A stretch of 5,166 nucleotides of DNA from Burkholderiales bacterium (GTDB lineage Bacteria; Pseudomonadota; Gammaproteobacteria; Burkholderiales; Burkholderiaceae_E). Shown here one piece after another: positions 1 through 4,946 of the stretch. The notes below the pieces were generated by a model. It made no database searches. It had not been told where the DNA came from and saw only the letters and a list, made by a program, of their open reading frames with translations. Position 1 is the first letter of the stretch. The number at the start of each line of letters is the position of its first letter. The stretch is taken from positions 44,454 to 49,619 of the forward strand of contig CP070753.1 in the NCBI GenBank assembly GCA_020348765.1. The letters run 5' to 3'. The translations under genes and the position numbers were made by a program.

Positions 1-552
1 CATGCCGTCACTGGGCCGCGCGCATTCCTCGATCGGGGTGGTGCGGGTGATCAGCAGGATGCGGTCGGCGTGCTGCGCGGTCGAGGTCCAGAGCTTGCGG
101 CCGTGCACGACGTAGCGATCGCCCTGGCGGCGCGCGAAGGTGCGCAGGTGGGTGGTGTCCAGGCCCGCATCCGGCTCGGTGACGCCGAAGCAGGCACGTT
201 CGGAGCCCTGGATCAGCGGCGGCAGCATCCGCGCCTTCTGCTCGGGCGTGCCGAACACGACCACCGGGTGCGGGCCGAACAGGTTGATGTGCACCGACGA
301 GATCGCGGCCGACCCCAGCCGGCCGATCTCGCGCATCACCAGCGCCGCCTCGGTGACGCCCAGGCCCGCGCCGCCGTATTCCTGCGGCATCGTGACGCCG
401 AACCAGCCGTTCTTCGCGAACGCGTCCACGAACTCGTCCGGGAAACGGCCGTCGCGGTCGCGCGCCAGCCAGTAGGCATCGTCGAACTGCGCGCACACGC
501 GCGCCACCGCGTCGCGGATCGCGGCCTGTTCCTCGGTCAGGTTGAAGTCCAT
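1..552 (-). CDS. Acyl-CoA dehydrogenase, N-terminal part (runs off the left edge)
   Basis: This flavoenzyme family oxidises acyl-CoA to 2-enoyl-CoA and passes electrons to ETF. Translating the complement from the ATG at 552 gives 184 residues with no stop, beginning MDFNLTEEQAAIRDAVARV. About 200 C-terminal residues are therefore outside the window, the usual length being about 380. Residues 1-115 form the helical N-terminal domain (MPQEYGG at 55-61). Residues 121-134 (CFGVTEPDAGLDTT) match acyl-CoA dehydrogenase signature 1, and KLWTSTAQ (153-160) is the FAD-contacting start of the beta domain. The catalytic Glu lies in the missing part. An AGGGG ribosome binding site (563-559) sits 6 bases before the ATG. 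The gene is divergent from the CoA-ligase-like gene at 774, so both may act on CoA thioesters. Chain-length specificity cannot be told from this part. Confidence 0.95.
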   Translation of the reverse strand, partial: MDFNLTEEQAAIRDAVARVCAQFDDAYWLARDRDGRFPDEFVDAFAKNGWFGVTMPQEYGGAGLGVTEAALVMREIGRLGSAAISSVHINLFGPHPVVVFGTPEQKARMLPPLIQGSERACFGVTEPDAGLDTTHLRTFARRQGDRYVVHGRKLWTSTAQHADRILLITRTTPIEECARPSDGM

Positions 553-591
553 CGGCGGCCCCTGTGGCGGCGCACTCGTCGCGGCCCGGAC

Positions 592-640
592 AATCGTGAC
601 TATAAGCCCGCTTCTAGTATCTTAGGCCGGCGGTCGGGCG
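592..640 (-). promoter_or_regulatory. Possible leftward promoter in the divergent spacer
   Basis: The 221-base spacer between the divergent genes is GC-rich except for a pocket at about 594-625. On the minus strand this pocket contains TATAGT (604-599), one mismatch from the -10 consensus. It would place transcription start near 592, about 40 bases ahead of the acyl-CoA dehydrogenase start codon. No convincing -35 hexamer lies 16-18 bases further upstream, so this is tentative. A plus-strand TAGTAT (615-620) is a still weaker candidate for the rightward gene. Nothing else recognisable was seen in the spacer. Confidence 0.25.
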
Positions 641-773
641 CGAGCGCCGGACGCGATTCGCAAGCTGACCGGGAGCGGCCGGGCGCTGTTCGCAGTCGGG
701 CCGCGAGTAGCCGGCCGGCGTTCACGGTCGACCGCGCGCGGCGACGCACCGCCGCTGCCAGCACGGAGATGGT

Positions 774-1640
774 ATGGCGATCCTGATGACCGGCGACAAT
801 CGGGTGCTGGTGCACGGCATCACCGGCCGCTACGCGAGCGTTCAGGTGCCGGAGATGCTGCGAGCGGGCACGCGCATCGTGGCCGGGGTCAGCGTTGGCC
901 AGGGCGGTTCGCGCGTACACGACGTGCCGGTGTTCGATACCGCTGCCGAAGCGGTCGCGGCAACCGGCGCGGACGCGAGCGTGGTCTACGTGCCGGCCGC
1001 CGGCGTGCGCGACGCGATCTTCGAGCATGTCGATGCCGGCATTCGCACGATCATGGTCGCAGCCGAGTTCGTGCCGCTGGCCGATTCGTTGCAGGCGCTG
1101 GCGCATGCGCGCCGGCACGGCGCCTGGGTGATCGGCCCGAACTCGCTCGGACTGATCTCGCCGGGTGTTGGATTGCTGGGCTCGATCGCCGCCGGCTTCT
1201 GCAGCCCGGGCCGCGTGGGCCTGATCTCGCGCTCGGGCACCTTGACGCTGGCCACGACCCGCGCGCTCACGCAGGCGGGCATCGGGCAGAGCACCGCGGT
1301 GCACGTGGGCGGCGACGTCGTGTGCGGCCGCAACCCATCCGAGTACCTGACCGCATTCGCAGCGGATCCAGACACCGAAGTGATCGCTTACTGCGGTGAG
1401 ATCGGCGGCACCAAGGAGTACGACCTGATCGAGCATCTCGGTTCGGTCGCCAAGCCGGTGGCGGCGCTGATCGTCGGGCGCTCGGCGCCGCCCGAGCGGC
1501 GCATGGGCCATGCCGGGGCATTGGCCGGTGCCGCTCGCGAGACCGCGCAGGCCAAGCGCGAGGCGCTGGCTACGGCCGGTGCGCACCTGGCGGACGACCC
1601 GGTGCACCTGACGGGCGTCGTGCGCGCGCTGCTGCAGTGA
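774..1640 (+). CDS. Orphan succinyl-CoA synthetase alpha-subunit-like CoA ligase (SucD-like)
   Basis: The 288 residues align almost without gaps to SucD (E. coli 289 aa), which binds CoA and carries the phosphohistidine that relays phosphate between nucleotide and acyl group. The CoA-binding Rossmann domain spans about 1-125 and the ligase domain about 145-288. Catalytic features are present: His246 in RRMGHAG (242-248), GEIGG (208-212) and SRSGTLT (152-158). Several normally constant stretches differ: TGSQG is TGRYA (17-21), PGKGG is VGQGG (41-45), TEGIP is AEFVP (97-101) and GPNCPG is GPNSLG (121-126). The start is the ATG at 774, 5 bases after GGAG (765-768). No beta subunit (SucC) is adjacent, so the partner must be elsewhere or the protein does something else. 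It may be a malate-CoA ligase-like or other acyl-CoA synthetase subunit. The family is secure; the substrate is unknown. Confidence 0.9.
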   Translation: MAILMTGDNRVLVHGITGRYASVQVPEMLRAGTRIVAGVSVGQGGSRVHDVPVFDTAAEAVAATGADASVVYVPAAGVRDAIFEHVDAGIRTIMVAAEFVPLADSLQALAHARRHGAWVIGPNSLGLISPGVGLLGSIAAGFCSPGRVGLISRSGTLTLATTRALTQAGIGQSTAVHVGGDVVCGRNPSEYLTAFAADPDTEVIAYCGEIGGTKEYDLIEHLGSVAKPVAALIVGRSAPPERRMGHAGALAGAARETAQAKREALATAGAHLADDPVHLTGVVRALLQ

Positions 1641-1641
1641 C

Positions 1642-1670
1642 CGGGCTCGGGCGGTCACCGCCGCAGCCCG
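1642..1670 (+). terminator. Candidate terminator hairpin after the SucD-like gene
   Basis: CGGGCT (1642-1647) pairs with AGCCCG (1665-1670). After a 2x2 internal loop, GGCGG (1650-1654) pairs with CCGCC (1658-1662) around a TCA loop. The stem begins 2 bases after the TGA and is followed by TTGTGT, a short imperfect T-tract. It probably ends or attenuates transcription before the SDR gene, though the T-tract is weak. Confidence 0.45.
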
Positions 1671-1721
1671 TTGTGTCCGAGAATATCGGTGACCGGCCCT
1701 GGCAGTGGGACAATCGTGGGC

Positions 1722-2525
1722 ATGAAGAAGGCCATCGTCACCGGACACTCGCGCGGCCTCGGTGCCGCGATCGCCGAGGCGCTGCTCTCGCGCGGCTTTG
1801 CCGTGCTGGGGCTCGCCCGCCAGCGCAATGACGAACTCGCGCGTTACCAGCCGGCGAACCTGAGCCAGGTCGCGCTCGACCTGGCAGACCCGGCAGCGCT
1901 CTCGCAGTGGCTGGACGGCGGTGCGCTGCGCGAGTTCCTGGCCGGAGCCGAAGCCGCGCTGCTGGTCAACAACGCGGGCGTGGTGGCGCCGATCGGTGCG
2001 CTCGGCACGCAGGACGTGGGCGCCGTGGCCCGTGCGGTGACACTGAACGTCGCGGCGCCGCTGATGTTGGCCAGTGCGTTCGCGGCGGCGACCGACGCGG
2101 GTGCTGCCGAGGGCGGCGCGGCGGCCGAGTCGCGGTCGGACGCAGCCCGCCGTGCGCCAACGGCGGATCGCCGCATCCTGCACGTTTCGAGCGGCGCGGG
2201 CCGCAATGCGCTGGCATCCTGGTCCGTCTATTGCGCGACCAAGGCCGCGCTCGACCATCACGCGCGCACCGTGGCGCTGGACGGAACCCCGGGCCTGCGC
2301 ATCTGCAGCCTGGCGCCGGGAATCATCGACACCGACATGCAGGCCGACATCCGGGGCACACCGCCGGAGCGCTTCCCGCAGTGGGAGCGGTTCCAGGAGC
2401 TGAAGCGCGACGGCGCACTGACGACGCCCGAGGACTGCGCGCGGCGGCTGGTCGACTACCTGCTGAGCGAAGTTTTCGGACGCGTCCCGGTCGCGGACCT
2501 GAGGGAGGTCGCAGCGGCCGGATAG
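1722..2525 (+). CDS. Short-chain dehydrogenase/reductase (SDR family)
   Basis: This is a classical NAD(P)-dependent SDR of 267 residues, probably cytoplasmic. In order it shows the cofactor glycine motif TGHSRGLG (7-14), NNAG (83-86), the structural Asn in LNV (109), catalytic Ser157 (HVSSGAG), Tyr170 and Lys174 in YCATK, and the APG-x3-TDM segment (199-206) that closes the cofactor site. The lysine pair before TGHS and Arg11 would fit NADPH preference, but that is inference. It looks closest to the sepiapterin-reductase/YueD-like SDRs; the substrate cannot be assigned. Residues about 124-151 form an Ala/Arg-rich low-complexity insertion. The start is uncertain by two codons: ATG 1722 has no good ribosome binding site, while the in-frame GTG at 1716 lies 5 bases after GGGA (1707-1710). 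A TTG at 1671 also opens the frame but falls just after the hairpin and is unlikely. Confidence 0.93.
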   Translation: MKKAIVTGHSRGLGAAIAEALLSRGFAVLGLARQRNDELARYQPANLSQVALDLADPAALSQWLDGGALREFLAGAEAALLVNNAGVVAPIGALGTQDVGAVARAVTLNVAAPLMLASAFAAATDAGAAEGGAAAESRSDAARRAPTADRRILHVSSGAGRNALASWSVYCATKAALDHHARTVALDGTPGLRICSLAPGIIDTDMQADIRGTPPERFPQWERFQELKRDGALTTPEDCARRLVDYLLSEVFGRVPVADLREVAAAG

Positions 2526-2642
2526 TGACGGCGACCAGATGGTTTCGACGCATGGTTCGTGGCAGCGTCCGGATGTGCGCAGCGGCCGCACTTTGGCTCC
2601 GGTCCCATGCTTGGCTCGACCAGCAAGGCATGCCCTTGTAAT

Positions 2643-2679
2643 CTGGCTAGATTGGCTAAGTTGGCCAGTTATGCTAGCC
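2643..2679. promoter_or_regulatory. 9-base repeat array and inverted repeat upstream of the antitoxin gene (candidate operator)
   Basis: Four consecutive 9-base units lie 32 bases before the antitoxin ATG: CTGGCTAGA, TTGGCTAAG, TTGGCCAGT and TATGCTAGC (2643-2678). The first three share TGGC at a fixed spacing. The block is also bounded by an inverted repeat, GGCTAG (2645-2650) and CTAGCC (2674-2679). Further TTGGCT copies occur at 2593-2598 and 2611-2616, 18 bases apart. Toxin-antitoxin operons of this type are usually autorepressed by antitoxin bound to repeats near the promoter, which is the likely role. Possible promoter hexamers (TTGGCT 2652-2657 with TAGCCT 2675-2680, 17 bases apart) are weak. 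Binding is inferred, not shown. Confidence 0.45.
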
Positions 2680-2710
2680 TGGGAATATCCAACGCACTCG
2701 GGCCGGAAAC

Positions 2711-2977
2711 ATGCAGGTCAACATCCTCGAGGCGAAGAATCGTCTCTCTCAGCTGGTGAAGTGCGCGCTCGCCGGCGAAGAGGTCGTGATCGCGAACCGC
2801 GGCGAGCCGGTCGCGCGCATCGTGCCGGTGCGTCCGGGTGCGGCGGAATCGGGTGAGCCGGGGAGCGGCGCGGCTTTCGCGCGCTGGCTTCGGCATCATC
2901 CGCTCCCGGCGCATCTGCAACGCGGCCACGAAGAAATCGAAGCGGGCATCCGCGCGGAACGTGCCGGGTGGGACTGA
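2711..2977 (+). CDS. Phd/YefM-type (VapB-like) antitoxin
   Basis: This 88-residue protein should neutralise the PIN-domain toxin encoded directly downstream and repress the operon. The N-terminal DNA-binding fold is typical of prevent-host-death/YefM antitoxins: MQVNILEAKNRLSQLV (1-16), then AGEEVVIANRGEPVARIVPV (21-40). A Gly/Ser/Glu linker (about 41-55) leads to the toxin-binding tail ending in EEIEAGIRAERAGWD (74-88), a common ending for antitoxins paired with VapC. The start is the ATG at 2711, where the conserved domain begins; the preceding GGAA (2705-2708) is a poor ribosome binding site very close to the ATG. The stop codon lies inside the toxin gene, a 10-base overlap that favours coupled translation. 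The family is confident; the exact antitoxin subclass is less so. Confidence 0.9.
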   Translation: MQVNILEAKNRLSQLVKCALAGEEVVIANRGEPVARIVPVRPGAAESGEPGSGAAFARWLRHHPLPAHLQRGHEEIEAGIRAERAGWD

Positions 2978-3372
2978 TCTACCTGGATGCCTGCCTCGTC
3001 ATCTACGCGGTCGAGCGCGATCCCGTCTTCGGGGCGCGGGTGATCGAGCTGCTGTCTGCCGACCCGGACACGCGATTCGCGGTTTCGCCGCTCGTGAAGG
3101 CAGAGTGCCTGGTCAAGCCGATGCGGACGGGTGACCTGCTGTTGCAGCGGCTCTACGAGAGCGCGCTCGAGCAGCTCGTGGCGCTTCCCATGCCCGAGCC
3201 GGTGTTCCTCTCCGGGGCGATGTTGCGCGCCCGGTTCAACCTGCGCATGCCCGATGCGCTGCATCTCGCATCCGCACTGCATCACCGCTGCGACGCACTC
3301 TGGACCAACGACGATCGACTTGCCCAGGCCGGGCATGGCCTGGCCCGAAACGTGTTGTCGGGGTCGAGCTAG
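2968..3372 (+). CDS. vapC: VapC-family PIN-domain ribonuclease toxin
   Basis: PIN-domain toxins are Mg2+-dependent RNases that block translation by cutting tRNA or rRNA; the target here is unknown. The 134 residues match the usual 125-145. The acidic metal-binding residues are all visible: Asp7 (IYLDACLVIYAVE), Glu46 (LVKAEC), Asp96 (RMPDALHLASA) and Asp115 (LWTNDDRLA). The toxin therefore looks catalytically intact. I chose GTG at 2968, which follows GGAA (2956-2959) by 8 bases and overlaps the antitoxin gene end by 10 bases. A CTG at 2974 could also serve. Being second in the operon and coupled by overlap fits antitoxin-first expression. The stop codon TAG (3370-3372) is embedded in the left arm of a large inverted repeat. 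Confidence 0.92.
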   Translation: MGLIYLDACLVIYAVERDPVFGARVIELLSADPDTRFAVSPLVKAECLVKPMRTGDLLLQRLYESALEQLVALPMPEPVFLSGAMLRARFNLRMPDALHLASALHHRCDALWTNDDRLAQAGHGLARNVLSGSS

Positions 3373-3414
3373 ACATGATGGCCCATCCCCGAGCGGTTGG
3401 CCCTCATGTCTAGC
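3368..3414. repeat. 47-base inverted repeat (hairpin) at the end of vapC
   Basis: An 11-base perfect inverted repeat, GCTAGACATGA (3368-3378) and TCATGTCTAGC (3404-3414), is extended inward. After one mismatch, GGCC (3380-3383) pairs with GGCC (3399-3402), with further partial pairing around a short loop. The left arm contains the vapC stop codon. No T-tract follows on either strand, so it is not a textbook intrinsic terminator. It could be an RNA-stabilising 3' hairpin, a bidirectional or Rho-assisted terminator, or a trace of a mobile or repetitive element. The inverted repeat itself is certain; the role is open. Confidence 0.8.
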
Positions 3415-3564
3415 GGCGGTATGCCTCGCAAGGGTGCCCATCAGCGGTGAAATGCCGAAACCGCTGGCACGGTTGGCGGATCTGCTGTGGGGCGGGCACC
3501 CGCGTGGTCTGCCGCCGGGCGGGGGGCTGCCGGCGTTTCCGACCGGGCTCAGCATCGACGCATT

Positions 3565-3590
3565 CGCTGTGAGTCCGCTGTGAGTCCGCT
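3565..3590. repeat. 11-base tandem direct repeat
   Basis: The unit CGCTGTGAGTC occurs twice without gap (3565-3575 and 3576-3586), followed by a partial third copy, CGCT (3587-3590). The stop codon of the small 43-codon frame falls inside the second copy. It looks like a local slippage or end-joining duplication; no function is apparent. Confidence 0.85.
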
Positions 3591-3615
3591 CGAGCCAGCG
3601 CGATCCAAACCGGAT

Positions 3616-3676
3616 TTGAGCTAAATTAGCTAATTTACAAAGCTCTTGTAATTCACCTAATCTCTTCATAATCTCT
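3616..3676 (+). promoter_or_regulatory. AT-rich palindromic promoter/operator region of the ATPase gene
   Basis: This block is far more AT-rich than its surroundings. It contains a perfect 16-base palindrome, TAAATTAGCTAATTTA (3622-3637), and an inverted repeat TTACAA (3635-3640)/TTGTAA (3646-3651) around AGCTC. It also contains a direct repeat of TAATCTCT (3658-3665, 3669-3676) spaced 11 bases, one helical turn. Promoter readings are TTTACA (3634-3639) with CCTAAT (3656-3661), 16 bases apart, or TTGTAA (3646-3651) with CATAAT (3667-3672), 15 apart. The first overlaps the palindrome, so a bound repressor would block RNA polymerase. CTTGTAAT (3645-3652) also occurs upstream of the antitoxin gene (2635-2642). 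Confidence 0.6.
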
Positions 3677-3681
3677 CGGGT

Positions 3682-4872
3682 ATGGACCCGGTCAGCAACC
3701 CCTTCGCCCCTGGCGCCGGCACCCCTCCGCCGGAACTCGCGGGACGCGACGAGCTTCGCGAGGCGGTGCGCATCGCGCTGGCGCGCATCCGCAGAGGCCT
3801 GCCCGCCAAGAGCGTGCTCATGGTGGGCCTGCGCGGCGTGGGCAAGACCGTCCTGCTCGACCGGATGCGAGACGACGCCGAAGCGGCCGGCATCCAGACG
3901 GTGCGGGTGGAAGCGCCCGAGTCCCGCTCGCTGCCGGCGCTGCTGGCGCCGCAGTTGCGACCGGCGCTGCTGCGCCTGTCGCGCAACGAGCAGGCCAGGT
4001 CGCTGGCGCAGCGCGCGCTGCGCGCGCTGGCGGGCTTCGCCATGGGGCTCAAGGTCAAGTACCAGGACATCGAGGTGGGCCTGGACTTCGAGCCCGAGCC
4101 CGGCCTGGCCGACAACGGCGACCTCGAACAGGATCTGCAGGCGCTTATGGAGGCGGTCGGCGCGGCGGCGCAGCGCGCGGGGACGGCCCTGGCGCTCTTC
4201 ATCGACGAGCTGCAGTACGTGGAGGAAGAGCAACTCGCTGCACTGATCACCGCGCTGCATCGCTCAGCGCAGCGCAAGCTTCCGATCGTGCTGGTCGGGG
4301 CCGGTCTGCCGCAGCTTCGCGGCCAGATGGGGCGCGCGAAGTCCTATGCCGAGCGGCAGTTCGACTTCCCCGAGATCGGCCCGCTTGGAGAAGCCGACGC
4401 CCGCACTGCGATCGCCAAGCCGGTCAGGGATCAGGGCGTCGAGATCACCGACGAAGCGCTGCAGCGCATCGTGCGCGAGACCGAGGGCTATCCGTACTTC
4501 CTGCAGGAATGGGGAAAGCACGCCTGGGATGCGGCGGCGCGCTCGCCGATCACGCTGCAGGACGTCGAGCTCGCCTCGCAGGCGGCGATCGCCGCACTGG
4601 ACGAGAGCTTCTTTCGCATGCGCTTCGATCGCCTGACGCCGCACGAGCGCAGGTACCTGCGGGCCATGGCCGAGCTCGGACCCGGACCGCATCGCTCGGG
4701 CGACATCGCCGATCAGCTCGGCCGCAAGGTCACCTCGATGGGACCGACGCGCAACCAACTGATCGCCAAGGGAATGATCTGGAGCCCGTCCCACGGCGAC
4801 ACGGCGTTCACGGTGCCGTTGTTCGACGCATTCATGCGGCGGATCATGCCCGGGGACGGCTGGAGGGAATGA
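3682..4872 (+). CDS. Orc1/Cdc6-like AAA+ ATPase with C-terminal winged helix
   Basis: This 396-residue ATP-binding protein belongs to the Orc1-like/STAND-related AAA group (AAA_16/ATPase_2 type). The N-terminus, NPFAPGAGTPPPELAGRDEL (6-25), is the characteristic lead-in to the ATPase core. Walker A is GLRGVGKT (49-56), Walker B LALFIDELQ (170-178) with Asp175/Glu176, and a sensor-1-like strand is PIVLVGAGLPQL (201-212). The lid helix segment is ETEGYPYFLQEWGKHAW (266-282). Residues about 317-390 look like a winged-helix DNA-binding domain ending in TAFTVPLFDAFMRRIM. No signal peptide or membrane segment is seen. The ATG at 3682 has no Shine-Dalgarno sequence and lies 9 bases after CATAAT, so the mRNA may be leaderless or nearly so. 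It is likely cytoplasmic and DNA-associated. Such stand-alone ATPases mostly lack a known role; a part in replication, regulation or defence is speculation. Confidence 0.88.
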   Translation: MDPVSNPFAPGAGTPPPELAGRDELREAVRIALARIRRGLPAKSVLMVGLRGVGKTVLLDRMRDDAEAAGIQTVRVEAPESRSLPALLAPQLRPALLRLSRNEQARSLAQRALRALAGFAMGLKVKYQDIEVGLDFEPEPGLADNGDLEQDLQALMEAVGAAAQRAGTALALFIDELQYVEEEQLAALITALHRSAQRKLPIVLVGAGLPQLRGQMGRAKSYAERQFDFPEIGPLGEADARTAIAKPVRDQGVEITDEALQRIVRETEGYPYFLQEWGKHAWDAAARSPITLQDVELASQAAIAALDESFFRMRFDRLTPHERRYLRAMAELGPGPHRSGDIADQLGRKVTSMGPTRNQLIAKGMIWSPSHGDTAFTVPLFDAFMRRIMPGDGWRE

Positions 4873-4892
4873 AGCCGCGGTTCCCGCTAACG

Positions 4893-4933
4893 GCGCGGGG
4901 CCCGCAATTCCGCTGCTGGTCGGGCCCGTGCGC
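4893..4933. terminator. GC-rich hairpin between convergent genes (possible terminator)
   Basis: GGGCCCG (4898-4904) pairs with CGGGCCC (4921-4927), and after a small internal loop GCGC (4893-4896) pairs with GCGC (4930-4933), leaving a 16-base loop. It lies between the ATPase stop and the stop of the convergent hicB remnant, where a bidirectional terminator is expected. There is no T-tract on either strand, so the call rests on position and stem strength. Confidence 0.3.
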
Positions 4934-4946
4934 TCAAGTGGGACGT

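Larger units (their letters stand above)
3373..3681. other. Non-coding spacer between vapC and the ATPase gene
   Basis: This 309-base stretch holds no convincing gene. It contains, in order, most of the inverted repeat that begins at 3368, and a second inverted repeat, CAGCGGT (3442-3448) with ACCGCTG (3460-3466), flanked by GTGC/GCAC (3434-3437, 3467-3470). A 43-codon ATG frame follows (3452-3583, starting MPKPLARLADLLWGG) with GC-rich codons but no ribosome binding site and no recognised family. Then come an 11-base tandem repeat (3565-3590) and the AT-rich promoter block (about 3612-3675). The small frame reads somewhat like real protein and could be the remains of a longer gene or an insertion-sequence end, but I could not identify it. 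Confidence 0.5.

Noticed and set aside
70..786. 238-codon plus-strand frame over the acyl-CoA dehydrogenase and divergent spacer
   Set aside because: It is opposite a clear acyl-CoA dehydrogenase reading frame and runs past the start of the next gene; no family resemblance.
1671..1721. TTG at 1671 as start of the SDR gene
   Set aside because: It would add 17 residues before the conserved start of the Rossmann fold, directly after a hairpin and without a ribosome binding site.
600..2591. 663-codon open frame on the minus strand, opposite the SucD-like and SDR genes
   Set aside because: It is rich in Arg, Ala, Gln and His with no domain or motif, as expected opposite GC-rich coding sequence. 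The plus-strand genes have clear family signatures.
2606..2638. CATGC (2606-2610)/GCATG (2628-2632) and CAAGG (2624-2628)/CCTTG (2634-2638) inverted repeats as an SDR terminator
   Set aside because: Arms are only 5 bases, the two pairings overlap and exclude each other, and no T-tract follows.
2643..2678. Short 9-base repeats as a CRISPR array
   Set aside because: Units are far too short, have no spacers and sit in a promoter position; an operator is the simpler reading.
3452..3583. 43-codon ATG frame as a real small gene
   Set aside because: No ribosome binding site, no recognised family, and its end falls in a tandem duplication; kept only as part of the spacer description.
2896..4260. 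454-codon open frame on the minus strand across vapC, the spacer and the ATPase
   Set aside because: It has antisense composition, crosses two well-supported genes and a non-coding spacer, and shows no recognisable domain.
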